A stretch of 64,000 nt of DNA, from positions 2,179,501 through 2,243,500 of the forward strand of contig NZ_JAVQLW010000001.1 in assembly GCF_031822435.1 (NCBI RefSeq), in the 5' to 3' direction. The translations under genes were made by a program, and so were the position numbers. Shown here in pieces: positions 54,258 to 61,979 of this stretch (position 1 is the first letter of the stretch; each line of letters opens with the position of its first letter). The notes beneath the pieces were generated by a model, which ran no database searches, had not been told where the DNA came from, and worked only from the letters and a program-made list of their open reading frames with translations. The stretch comes from Paracoccus sp. MBLB3053 (GTDB lineage Bacteria; Pseudomonadota; Alphaproteobacteria; Rhodobacterales; Rhodobacteraceae).

Positions 54258-55322
54258 TCAGTCGCCAAGGACCGCGCTGTGGCCGTCCGTTCGAAACGAT
54301 TCCGGTGTTCGGCCGGTCGACGCGGCGAATGTTCTGAGGAAATGTCCCAACCCGCTATATCCCAGCTCAAGCGCGATATGCTCGAAACTCATGTCGCTGC
54401 CGCGCAAAAGTGCCGCGGCCCTCTGCAGGCGCAGGTCGTAAAGCAGTTCCAACGCCGAACGTCCGCGGCTGTCGTGGCAGGATTGATCCAGATGCGCGAC
54501 GGTGCATTCGAGTTTCCCTGCAAGTTCGGCGATGGTCCAGCCCTGGGCCAGGTTTTCGGCTGCGACGGACAGGAACCGCTCGGTCAGCTGCCGGGCCTCG
54601 TCCAATCGGCGTGCATGACTGTCCTGTACCTCAGGCACGCCGACGATCCGTGACAGCGCAAGGGTCAAGAGCCCGATCTGAAAGGCCGTGGCCTTCGTTT
54701 CGATCGAACTGCGCGGACTTCCTTGCCCAAGCGAGACGATTGCCGGCTCAAGCAGTGGCCTGTCCGCAGGGTTGGGAAAGCCGCAACGAAAACCATGGGG
54801 AAGCGGGTCGGGCAGTCCTTGGGCCAGTTGCACCGGAACGAGCAGCGCCCAGCCACGTACCCCAGGGGGCGGCTTCGTGGAAAAGGCCGTTCCCGCTGGG
54901 ATGAAGGCGATGCGTCCAGCCGAGACCAGATGCCTTTTCTTGGGCAGGTCGATCGAGCAGCCGCCCTCGGTCACGAGGATGATGACATGATCTCCGCGGA
55001 CCCGAGGGGCAGCCGCGCAGGCCAGCCCTTCATGACGTCCCAGCAGGGGTCCTGACCAGAAAAACCCCTCAAGCGGCATGAGACGCAATCCATCGCCTGG
55101 CGCGGGGCGCGGCAGGGCCTCAGGCTTTCCGCTTGAAAAGACGCGAATCCGTGCCTTGGAATCCGTGTCTTCGCCAAGTTCGACAGGCTGGGGCAATCGC
55201 GGGTCCATCCGCGGGGGTTCCTGCACGCGCGGCGCGTTTATGGCCGCCGTGGCGAGCCTTTCCCTTGTGGCCGCTTCGTGCGGCACATCGGGGTTCTGCT
55301 GTGGGCGCAACGAATGGATCAT
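54258..55322 (-). CDS. AraC family transcriptional regulator
   Basis: A 354-aa regulator with an N-terminal cupin-like sensing region (around GDHVIILVTEGGCSIDLP and AGRIAFIPAGTAFS) and a C-terminal AraC DNA-binding domain with two helix-turn-helix units (WTIAELAGKLECTVAHLDQS; MSFEHIALELGYSGLGHFLR). The start ATG 55322 has AGAAAGG upstream; ATG 55391 would begin inside the inverted repeat described next. Inducer and targets unknown. A 170-base stretch past its stop (54088-54257) holds nothing recognisable. Confidence 0.88.
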   Translation of the reverse strand: MIHSLRPQQNPDVPHEAATRERLATAAINAPRVQEPPRMDPRLPQPVELGEDTDSKARIRVFSSGKPEALPRPAPGDGLRLMPLEGFFWSGPLLGRHEGLACAAAPRVRGDHVIILVTEGGCSIDLPKKRHLVSAGRIAFIPAGTAFSTKPPPGVRGWALLVPVQLAQGLPDPLPHGFRCGFPNPADRPLLEPAIVSLGQGSPRSSIETKATAFQIGLLTLALSRIVGVPEVQDSHARRLDEARQLTERFLSVAAENLAQGWTIAELAGKLECTVAHLDQSCHDSRGRSALELLYDLRLQRAAALLRGSDMSFEHIALELGYSGLGHFLRTFAASTGRTPESFRTDGHSAVLGD

Positions 55323-55383
55323 GGAACGCCTTTCTGGAGCCGTCGCAGAAAATGCTAGGCCGACCTCGGATTCGGTCCAGAGA

Positions 55384-55406
55384 TTTATCAATCACAGGTT
55401 GATAAA
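55384..55406. promoter_or_regulatory. Inverted repeat upstream of the AraC-type gene
   Basis: TTTATCAA (55384-55391) and TTGATAAA (55399-55406) form a perfect AT-rich inverted repeat with a 7-base spacer, about 62-84 bases before the regulator's ATG and just past the end of miaA. Position and symmetry fit an operator, perhaps for autoregulation. Confidence 0.5.
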
Positions 55407-55423
55407 CCGTGAAGCTGTTGCAG

Positions 55424-56323
55424 TCAGGCAGCAGGGCCGATCGGGATCTGTCTCCAGTCCTTCATTCTGCCCCGGAAGAATATCCTTTGCGATTTCGCAT
55501 ATTGCCTTGAAGCGATGATAGCGCGTTCCACCGCCTCGTCGAGACTCATGTCGCCGGACAGGTAGGCAACAAGTTCCGGCGCTCCGATGGCGCGCGCCCA
55601 AAGGGCAGTCGGTTCCCAATGAGGCAGCATTTCGCGAACTTCTTCAAGCGCCCCTTGCTGCATCATCAGGCGAAATCGGCGATCGATGCGTTCGGCGAGC
55701 CAGTCGCGGTCGCTGTTCAGGACGATCCGTTCGCTTGCGGCAGGGGGGATCAGCGCGGGTCCGGTTTCGGCCTGCCAGTCGGCGATCCCCCGTCCGGTCG
55801 CGCGCAAGACCTCCCAGGCCCGCTGAACGCGTGCAGGATTTCTCAGGTCGATCCGCTGATGGGTTCGTGGATCGAGGGCAGCGACCATGCGGGACATGCC
55901 GTCCGGAGAAGCGATGATCGCATTGCCTTCGGCCCTGATGTCATCAGGAACGGGCGGAATGACGGCCAGACCGTTGGAAAGGGCGTGAAGATAAAGACCC
56001 GTGCCGCCGACGACGATGAGCCTTTCCCCACCGCTCAGGATCTCGGCCACCTGATCCAGCCACTGGCCCACGGAATAGGGCGCACCGGGCTGCATATGCC
56101 CGTAAAGAAGATGCCGAGCCTCCGCCTCGTCCTGGATAGAGGGGCGGGCAGAGATGATCCGCCAGCAGGACCAGACCTGGAGTGCGTCGGCATTGACGAT
56201 GACGCCGCCCTGTCCTTGGGCAAGCGCGATCGCCAGCGCGGATTTTCCACTTGCTGTGGGTCCTGCGATCAGCACATGCTTGTCTGCGGAGATAGTCGAA
56301 AGAATTTCCCGGGGCTGCGTCAC
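55424..56323 (-). CDS. miaA: tRNA dimethylallyltransferase MiaA
   Basis: A 299-aa enzyme that adds a dimethylallyl group to A37 of tRNAs reading U-starting codons. P-loop VLIAGPTASGKSALAI, then NADALQVWSCWRI and ARPS (the family has NADSMQVY and TAKP), IVVGGTGLYLHAL, and the C-terminal SRQYAKSQRIFFRGR. No ATG precedes the P-loop in frame; a GTG at 56323 (MTQPREIL) is the most plausible start. The open frame runs on to 57604, but that part is antisense to pyrH and frr and is not coding. It uses an isoprenoid made via ispG and dxr. Confidence 0.92.
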   Translation of the reverse strand: MTQPREILSTISADKHVLIAGPTASGKSALAIALAQGQGGVIVNADALQVWSCWRIISARPSIQDEAEARHLLYGHMQPGAPYSVGQWLDQVAEILSGGERLIVVGGTGLYLHALSNGLAVIPPVPDDIRAEGNAIIASPDGMSRMVAALDPRTHQRIDLRNPARVQRAWEVLRATGRGIADWQAETGPALIPPAASERIVLNSDRDWLAERIDRRFRLMMQQGALEEVREMLPHWEPTALWARAIGAPELVAYLSGDMSLDEAVERAIIASRQYAKSQRIFFRGRMKDWRQIPIGPAA

Positions 56324-56413
56324 TTTGCCCGCACGCTCTGGCGGTTGAACATGCGCCCTGTTTGCGACATTTTGCGCGCCAATGAAACACCCCCGTGAAA
56401 GGTTCCCCTTCTG

Positions 56414-57145
56414 ATGTCCGAAAAAACCCCGCAAGCCGGAAAATATTCCCGTGTTCTGCTGAAGATCTCGGGCGAGGCGCTGATGGGTGACCAGGGCTAC
56501 GGCCTGCATCCGCCGACGGTCGCGCGCATCGCGCAAGAGGTCAAGTCGGTCCATGACATGGGGGTCGAGATCTGCATGGTGATCGGCGGGGGCAATATCT
56601 TCCGCGGTCTTCAGGGCAGCGCCCAGGGCATGGAGCGTGCGACCGCCGATTACATGGGCATGCTGGCAACCGTCATGAATGCGCTGGCGATGCAGGCGGC
56701 ACTTGAATCCTTCAAGATCCACACCCGGGTCATTTCGGCAATCCGCATGGATGAGGTGGCCGAGCCCTATATCCGCCGCCGTGCCGTCCGTCACCTTGAG
56801 AAGAAGCGCGTCTGCATCTTCGCGGCCGGAACCGGAAACCCGTATTTCACCACCGATACCGCTGCGACGCTGCGCGCGAACGAGATGAATTGCGAGGCAA
56901 TCTTCAAGGGCACCAAGGTCGACGGCGTCTATGATAAGGACCCCAAGAAGCATGCCGACGCCAAGCGCTACGATAACGTCTCCTACGACGAGGTCTTGCA
57001 GAAACATCTTGGCGTGATGGACGCTTCTGCCATCGCGCTCGCCCGGGACAACGACTTGCCGATCATCGTTTTTTCGCTGGACGAACCCGGCGGCTTCCGT
57101 GGCATCCTTGCGGGCGAGGGCACCTATACGCGTGTTCACGGCTAA
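56414..57145 (+). CDS. pyrH: UMP kinase
   Basis: A 243-aa amino-acid-kinase-fold enzyme converting UMP to [48 protein letters not shown] and [12 protein letters not shown] are diagnostic. First gene of the pyrH-frr-uppS-cdsA-dxr-rseP-bamA block; miaA diverges 90 bases upstream. Confidence 0.97.
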   Translation: MSEKTPQAGKYSRVLLKISGEALMGDQGYGLHPPTVARIAQEVKSVHDMGVEICMVIGGGNIFRGLQGSAQGMERATADYMGMLATVMNALAMQAALESFKIHTRVISAIRMDEVAEPYIRRRAVRHLEKKRVCIFAAGTGNPYFTTDTAATLRANEMNCEAIFKGTKVDGVYDKDPKKHADAKRYDNVSYDEVLQKHLGVMDASAIALARDNDLPIIVFSLDEPGGFRGILAGEGTYTRVHG

Positions 57146-57226
57146 AATCCCCGCATAGGCTTTGCCTTGGCGGCGCTGCTCGGCTAAAAGCGCTGAAAAC
57201 CACAGCATAGAAGGCCATGATCGAGC

Positions 57227-57790
57227 ATGTCCGACGAAATTGAGATCGATATCGACGACCTGGAACGCCGGATGAAGGGCGCCATCGAGTCCCTGCGCCA
57301 CGAATTCGCTTCGTTGCGCACGGGCCGCGCCTCGGCCAGCATGGTCGAGCCCATCATGGTGGATGCCTATGGATCGCCGACCCCGATCAACCAGGTCGGG
57401 ACGGTGAACGTGCCCGAGCCGCGCCTCGTGACAATCAACATCTGGGACAAGGCGCTGGTCTCGAAGGCCGAAAAGGCAATCCGCGAATCGGGTCTTGGGA
57501 TCAACCCCCAGCTCAATGGCACGATCATCATGCTGCCGATCCCCGAGCTCAACGAAGAGCGTCGCCGCGACTTGACCCGGGTTGCCGCCCAATATGCCGA
57601 GCATGCGCGCGTCGCGGTTCGCAACGTTCGACGCGACGGCATGGACCAGATCAAGAAGGCCAAATCGTCGGGCATGTCCGAAGATGACCAGAAGTTCTGG
57701 GAAGGCGCGGTGCAGGAACTGACCGACAAGGTCATCGCCTCGGTCGATCAGGCGCTCGAGGCCAAGCAGGCCGAAATCATGCAGGTCTGA
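57227..57790 (+). CDS. frr: Ribosome recycling factor
   Basis: A 187-aa tRNA-mimicking factor that splits ribosomes after termination together with [23 protein letters not shown] and the final helical domain ([37 protein letters not shown]) are typical. The N-terminal extension of two residues is normal. It lies 81 bases after pyrH and five bases before uppS. Confidence 0.97.
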   Translation: MSDEIEIDIDDLERRMKGAIESLRHEFASLRTGRASASMVEPIMVDAYGSPTPINQVGTVNVPEPRLVTINIWDKALVSKAEKAIRESGLGINPQLNGTIIMLPIPELNEERRRDLTRVAAQYAEHARVAVRNVRRDGMDQIKKAKSSGMSEDDQKFWEGAVQELTDKVIASVDQALEAKQAEIMQV

Positions 57791-57795
57791 TCCAG

Positions 57796-58530
57796 ATGGC
57801 AGATCCCGCAGCCAGCCTGTCCCGTGCCCAAGGTGGGGATATCCGGCCTCGCCACGTGGCCATCATCATGGACGGTAACGGCCGTTGGGCCGTCAACAAG
57901 GGCTGGCCGCGGCTTGTCGGCCACCGCCGCGGCGCCGAGCGCGTCAAGCAGATCGTTCGGGCTTGCCCCGATCTTGGCGTGAACTGGCTGACACTTTATG
58001 CCTTTTCGACCGAGAACTGGAAGCGCACCACTGAAGAGGTGCTTGGACTGATGGGCATCTTTGCACGCTACATCGAACGCGAGGCCGATGGCCTGGCCGC
58101 AGAAGGTGTGCGGATGCGCTTCATCGGCGGGCGCGAAAGGCTCGACGAAAAGCTTCAAAGGCTGATGGAAGGGATCGAGGCCAGGACCTCGATGAATACC
58201 CGTCTCAACCTGACTGTCGCGATCAATTACGGCGGTCGGGACGAGGTGGTGCGTGCCGCCGCGCGTCTGGCCGAACGCATCGCGCGGGGCGAGGTCCAGA
58301 GGCCGACCGAGGCCGATTTCGCGTCATGCCTCGACACGGCCGGGCATCCCGACCCGGATCTGGTGATCCGCACATCGGGTGAGACACGCACGTCGAATTT
58401 CCTGCCCTTCCAGGCCGCTTATTCGGAATATGAATTCTCGCACACGCTTTGGCCGGATTTCACGCCCGAGCACCTTGGTGAGATCCTTGATCGCTACAGT
58501 CTGCGCGACAGGCGCTTCGGCGGCGCATGA
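57796..58530 (+). CDS. uppS: Isoprenyl transferase (undecaprenyl diphosphate synthase)
   Basis: A 244-aa cis-prenyltransferase making the C55 lipid carrier for peptidoglycan. HVAIIMDGNGRWAVNKGWPR carries the catalytic Asp, GHRRGAERV and YAFSTENWKR are conserved, and the C-terminal DPDLVIRTSGETRTSNFLPF with EYEFSHTLWPDF completes the active site. The usual RTSGExRLSNFLLWQ reads RTSGETRTSNFLPFQ, a common alphaproteobacterial variant. ATGA overlap with cdsA. Confidence 0.95.
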   Translation: MADPAASLSRAQGGDIRPRHVAIIMDGNGRWAVNKGWPRLVGHRRGAERVKQIVRACPDLGVNWLTLYAFSTENWKRTTEEVLGLMGIFARYIEREADGLAAEGVRMRFIGGRERLDEKLQRLMEGIEARTSMNTRLNLTVAINYGGRDEVVRAAARLAERIARGEVQRPTEADFASCLDTAGHPDPDLVIRTSGETRTSNFLPFQAAYSEYEFSHTLWPDFTPEHLGEILDRYSLRDRRFGGA

Positions 58531-59375
58531 CCGGCACGGAACCTTCGCGCGGGCGCCTGGTGGACAGGCTCAAATCGGGAAACTGGGCTGATCTGGGCAA
58601 GCGGTTGGGCGCAGGGGCACCTTTGCTTCTGGTCGGAATACTGCTTCTCGTTTCCTCGGGATTGTGGCTCCGGCTTGGAGTTTCGGTAATCGTCGGGCTG
58701 ATGAGCTGGGAACTGGCGCGGCTGACGGCCTGGCGCTTTCCCCAGTTCCACAGCCCGCGCCATCCCGTACTGATCGGCTCGCTCAGCGCCATCGTCCTTG
58801 TGACCATGCTGAACGTGCCGGGCAATCTACCGTTTCTGCTGGTTGCCGTTCCGGTGCTGGCGGGTCTTCCCGGAACGCATGCACATGAGCGCGTGCCCTA
58901 TGCCCTATTCACCATCGCGATCTTCGGCGCGGGTTACGGGCTTGTCGCCCTGCGCGAGGAAATGGGGCTTGCGACGCTGTTTTGGGTGGTCGCGACGGTC
59001 GTGCAATCCGACATCCTTGGCTATTTTGTCGGCCGCAGGATCGGGGGGCCGCGGTTCTGGCCTTCGCTGAGCCCCAAGAAGACCTGGAGCGGCACCGTCG
59101 CAGGATGGGTCGGAGCGCTTCTGCTGGCGGCAGGCCTTGTCCTCAGCCGAAATGCGAGCCTGGGGGTGTTGCTCGTCGGGCCGCTTCTGGCACTCGCGGG
59201 TCAGTTCGGCGACATTGCGGAAAGCTGGCTCAAGCGCCGTGTTGCGGTTAAGGACAGCTCGCAGCTTATCCCGGGGCATGGCGGCGTCATGGATCGTTTC
59301 GATGCGATGTGCGGCGCGCTTCTGCTTGCCTTCGTGCTGATGCTCCTCCATCTCTTGCCGATAATCGGAGGCTAA
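58527..59375 (+). CDS. cdsA: Phosphatidate cytidylyltransferase
   Basis: A 282-aa membrane enzyme making CDP-diacylglycerol from phosphatidate and CTP. Several hydrophobic helices cover the first 180 residues; the C-terminal CdsA signature is in ESWLKRRVAVKDSSQLIPGH followed by GGVMDRFDAMCGALL, and SPKKTWSGTVAGW is the conserved central loop. The start overlaps uppS (ATGA). Confidence 0.94.
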   Translation: MTGTEPSRGRLVDRLKSGNWADLGKRLGAGAPLLLVGILLLVSSGLWLRLGVSVIVGLMSWELARLTAWRFPQFHSPRHPVLIGSLSAIVLVTMLNVPGNLPFLLVAVPVLAGLPGTHAHERVPYALFTIAIFGAGYGLVALREEMGLATLFWVVATVVQSDILGYFVGRRIGGPRFWPSLSPKKTWSGTVAGWVGALLLAAGLVLSRNASLGVLLVGPLLALAGQFGDIAESWLKRRVAVKDSSQLIPGHGGVMDRFDAMCGALLLAFVLMLLHLLPIIGG

Positions 59376-59379
59376 GACC

Positions 59380-60552
59380 ATGCGCAGCGTGACCGTGCTG
59401 GGGGCCACCGGCTCCATCGGCGAAAGCGCATTTGACCTTCTCATGCGGTCGGGCGGGCCGGATGCGTATCGAACCGTTGCGCTTACCGGTGCGGCGAACG
59501 TGGCGCGGCTGGCCGAAATGGCGCGCGCCCTGCGTGCCGAGATCGCGGTAACCGCAATCCCCGGGAAGCTGGCCGAGCTGCGCGACGCGCTGGCCGGATC
59601 AGGCATCGAGGCCGCGGCCGGGAGAGATGCGATCGCCGCGGCTGCGGCGCGCCCGGCGGATTGGACCCTTTCGGCAATCATCGGTGCGGCGGGGCTTCCA
59701 CCGGGACTTGAGGTCCTGCGGCGCGGTGGGACGCTTGCGCTGGCGAACAAGGAAAGCCTGGTCGCGGCAGGACGTCTCGTGATGTCTGAGGCGCAGCGGA
59801 ACGGGGCCCGCATCCTGCCGGTCGATTCCGAACATTCGGCTATCTTTCAATCCCTTAACGGTGAAGATCTCGATTGTGTCGAGAGCGTAACCATCACTGC
59901 CTCGGGCGGCGCGTTTCGAGACTGGCCGATCGAGCGTCTGTCACGTGCGACGGTCGCGGAGGCATCCTGTCATCCGAATTGGTCGATGGGTCAGCGCATC
60001 ACGATCGACAGTGCCTCGATGTTCAATAAGGCGCTGGAAGTGATTGAGACGCATGAATTCTTTGGGCTGGATGACAGGCAGATCAAGGTCTTGGTGCATC
60101 CACAATCGATCGTCCATGCCTTCGTCAGCCATGCTGACGGTGGCAGCATTGCGCATATGGGGGCTCCGGACATGCGTCACGCCATCGGCTATGCGCTGAA
60201 CTGGCCCAAGCGCGCCGCCCTGCCAGTTCCGGCGCTGGACCTCGCACGGATCGGCAACCTGACTTTCGCAGCGCCCGACGAAAAGCGTTGGCCGGCGCTT
60301 CGACTGGCGCGCGAGGTGATCCGTGCGGGAGGTGCCGCCGGCGCCGTGCTGAACGCCGCCAAGGAACAGGCGCTTGACGATTTCATCGCCGGTCATATCG
60401 GTTTCACCGACATGGCGGCGGCAGTCGAGCGCGCGCTTGAGATGTGCGCCCGCGAAGAGGGCTTCGGAACCAGCCCGAAAGGGCTGGATGATGTTCTTGC
60501 ATGGGATGAAATGGGGCGGCGGAATGCGGCCTGTTCGGCAGGTGCGGCATGA
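59380..60552 (+). CDS. dxr: 1-deoxy-D-xylulose-5-phosphate reductoisomerase
   Basis: A 390-aa NADPH enzyme of the MEP pathway, acting upstream of IspG. VLGATGSIGESAFDLL binds NADPH; ALANKESLVAAG, VDSEHSAIFQSL (metal-binding Asp/Glu) and SCHPNWSMGQRITIDSASMFNK (key: HPNWSMG, KALEVIE) form the substrate site. GGAGG precedes the ATG. It starts four bases after cdsA and overlaps rseP by ATGA. Confidence 0.97.
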   Translation: MRSVTVLGATGSIGESAFDLLMRSGGPDAYRTVALTGAANVARLAEMARALRAEIAVTAIPGKLAELRDALAGSGIEAAAGRDAIAAAAARPADWTLSAIIGAAGLPPGLEVLRRGGTLALANKESLVAAGRLVMSEAQRNGARILPVDSEHSAIFQSLNGEDLDCVESVTITASGGAFRDWPIERLSRATVAEASCHPNWSMGQRITIDSASMFNKALEVIETHEFFGLDDRQIKVLVHPQSIVHAFVSHADGGSIAHMGAPDMRHAIGYALNWPKRAALPVPALDLARIGNLTFAAPDEKRWPALRLAREVIRAGGAAGAVLNAAKEQALDDFIAGHIGFTDMAAAVERALEMCAREEGFGTSPKGLDDVLAWDEMGRRNAACSAGAA

Positions 60553-61877
60553 TGGGATTGATCGCTGAACTCGGTGGTCTGATCTGGACAGTCTGCGCGT
60601 TCATCCTGGCGCTGTCGATCATCGTCACCGTCCATGAATACGGCCATTACATCGTCGGCCGTTGGTCCGGCATCAAGGCCGAGGTGTTTTCGCTTGGCTT
60701 TGGTCCGCAGCTTTTTTCCTGGCGCGACCGACGCGGGACGGTCTGGCAGGTCGCGGCGATTCCCCTGGGGGGCTATGTCCGCTTCCTGGGTGACAGCAAT
60801 GCTGCCAGCGCCGGCTCAGGCGAGGCGGTCGATACGAAACTCGCGCGGCAAAGCCTGCCCGGCGCACCGCTCTGGGCGCGTTTCGCGACGGTCGCAGCCG
60901 GGCCGATCTTCAACTTCATCTTGTCGATCCTCGTTTTCGGCGGGGTCGCGCTATGGCACGGGATGCCGGTGGATGAACCCGAGGTCGGGGTGTTGCGGGC
61001 GACACCTCCGGGGATCGAGATCGGGCTTCAGCCGGGTGACCGGATCATTGCGATCGACAATCATCAGGTAGGGTCCTGGGCCGATCTCGCAAAAACGGCC
61101 GAGGCGTTGGAGCCACGGCCATCGCACGAATGGACCGTTCGCCGTGCTGGGCAGGAGCTGATCGTTCCCGGCCCTGATCCGATGCCAGCGCTGCTGACCG
61201 GTATCGCACCTCGCAGCGCCGCCGCGGCGGCAGGCTTGCGGGCGGGCGATGTCATTCTGGCCATCGACGGCAAGCCCGTCTCGCGCTTTGACGAATTGCG
61301 CGAGCATGTCGAGGCGGCGCAGGGCCGTGCCCTGCTTTTGCAGGTCTGGCGCGAAGGTGCCGGAGAGGCGGATTACACCCTTATTCCGCGCGAACAGGAT
61401 CTTCCGACCGCCACCGGCTATGAGAAGCGCTGGATGATCGGTGTCACCGGCGGAGGCACGTATTTCGATCCGGCGACGCGCTCGACCGGGCTGGGCGAAG
61501 CGCTGGAACTTGGCGTCAATCGCACCTGGGACATCATCGCCTCCTCGGTTTCGGGCCTCTGGGCGATGATCTCAGGACAGATCGGCAGCTGCAATCTGGG
61601 CGGGGCGATTTCCATCGCGGAAAGCACTGGTCAGGCAGCCTCGGCAGGGGGGAGCGATTTCATCTGGTGGATCGCCGTGCTTTCGGCCGCGATCGGCTTT
61701 CTCAACCTTTTGCCTGTCCCGGTATTGGATGGCGGCCACCTGATGTTCTACCTGTATGAGGCGGTTGCCGGGCGTCGTCCCTCGGACCGCGTCCTGGATA
61801 TCTTGTCTGCATTGGGCATGGCTGCGGTGCTGGCACTGATGATCTTCGGACTCACCAACGATCTTTTCTGCCCCTGA
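60549..61877 (+). CDS. rseP: Site-2 protease RseP
   Basis: A 442-aa intramembrane zinc protease that cleaves anti-sigma factors and signal peptides. The zinc motif is HEYGH in IIVTVHEYGHYIVGRWSG; the distal Asp is in NLLPVPVLDGGHLMFYLYE. PDZ domains occupy about 140-300, recognisable from PGIEIGLQPGDRIIAIDN and AAAAAGLRAGDVILAIDGKP. Four membrane helices. It overlaps dxr and is followed 102 bases later by bamA. Confidence 0.95.
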   Translation: MMGLIAELGGLIWTVCAFILALSIIVTVHEYGHYIVGRWSGIKAEVFSLGFGPQLFSWRDRRGTVWQVAAIPLGGYVRFLGDSNAASAGSGEAVDTKLARQSLPGAPLWARFATVAAGPIFNFILSILVFGGVALWHGMPVDEPEVGVLRATPPGIEIGLQPGDRIIAIDNHQVGSWADLAKTAEALEPRPSHEWTVRRAGQELIVPGPDPMPALLTGIAPRSAAAAAGLRAGDVILAIDGKPVSRFDELREHVEAAQGRALLLQVWREGAGEADYTLIPREQDLPTATGYEKRWMIGVTGGGTYFDPATRSTGLGEALELGVNRTWDIIASSVSGLWAMISGQIGSCNLGGAISIAESTGQAASAGGSDFIWWIAVLSAAIGFLNLLPVPVLDGGHLMFYLYEAVAGRRPSDRVLDILSALGMAAVLALMIFGLTNDLFCP

Positions 61878-61979
61878 TCCGGCCTTGCCTTTTGACAGTC
61901 CGGCCTGCTTCGCTGTATCCACTTTGCCAAAGAGAGCGGTGCAAAACCGCTTGCAAGGCAAGACGCGCGAGGGGCAGAA

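Noticed and set aside
56324..57604. Upstream extension of the miaA frame to about 726 codons
   Set aside because: The extension is antisense to pyrH and frr; MiaA homology begins just after the GTG at 56323.
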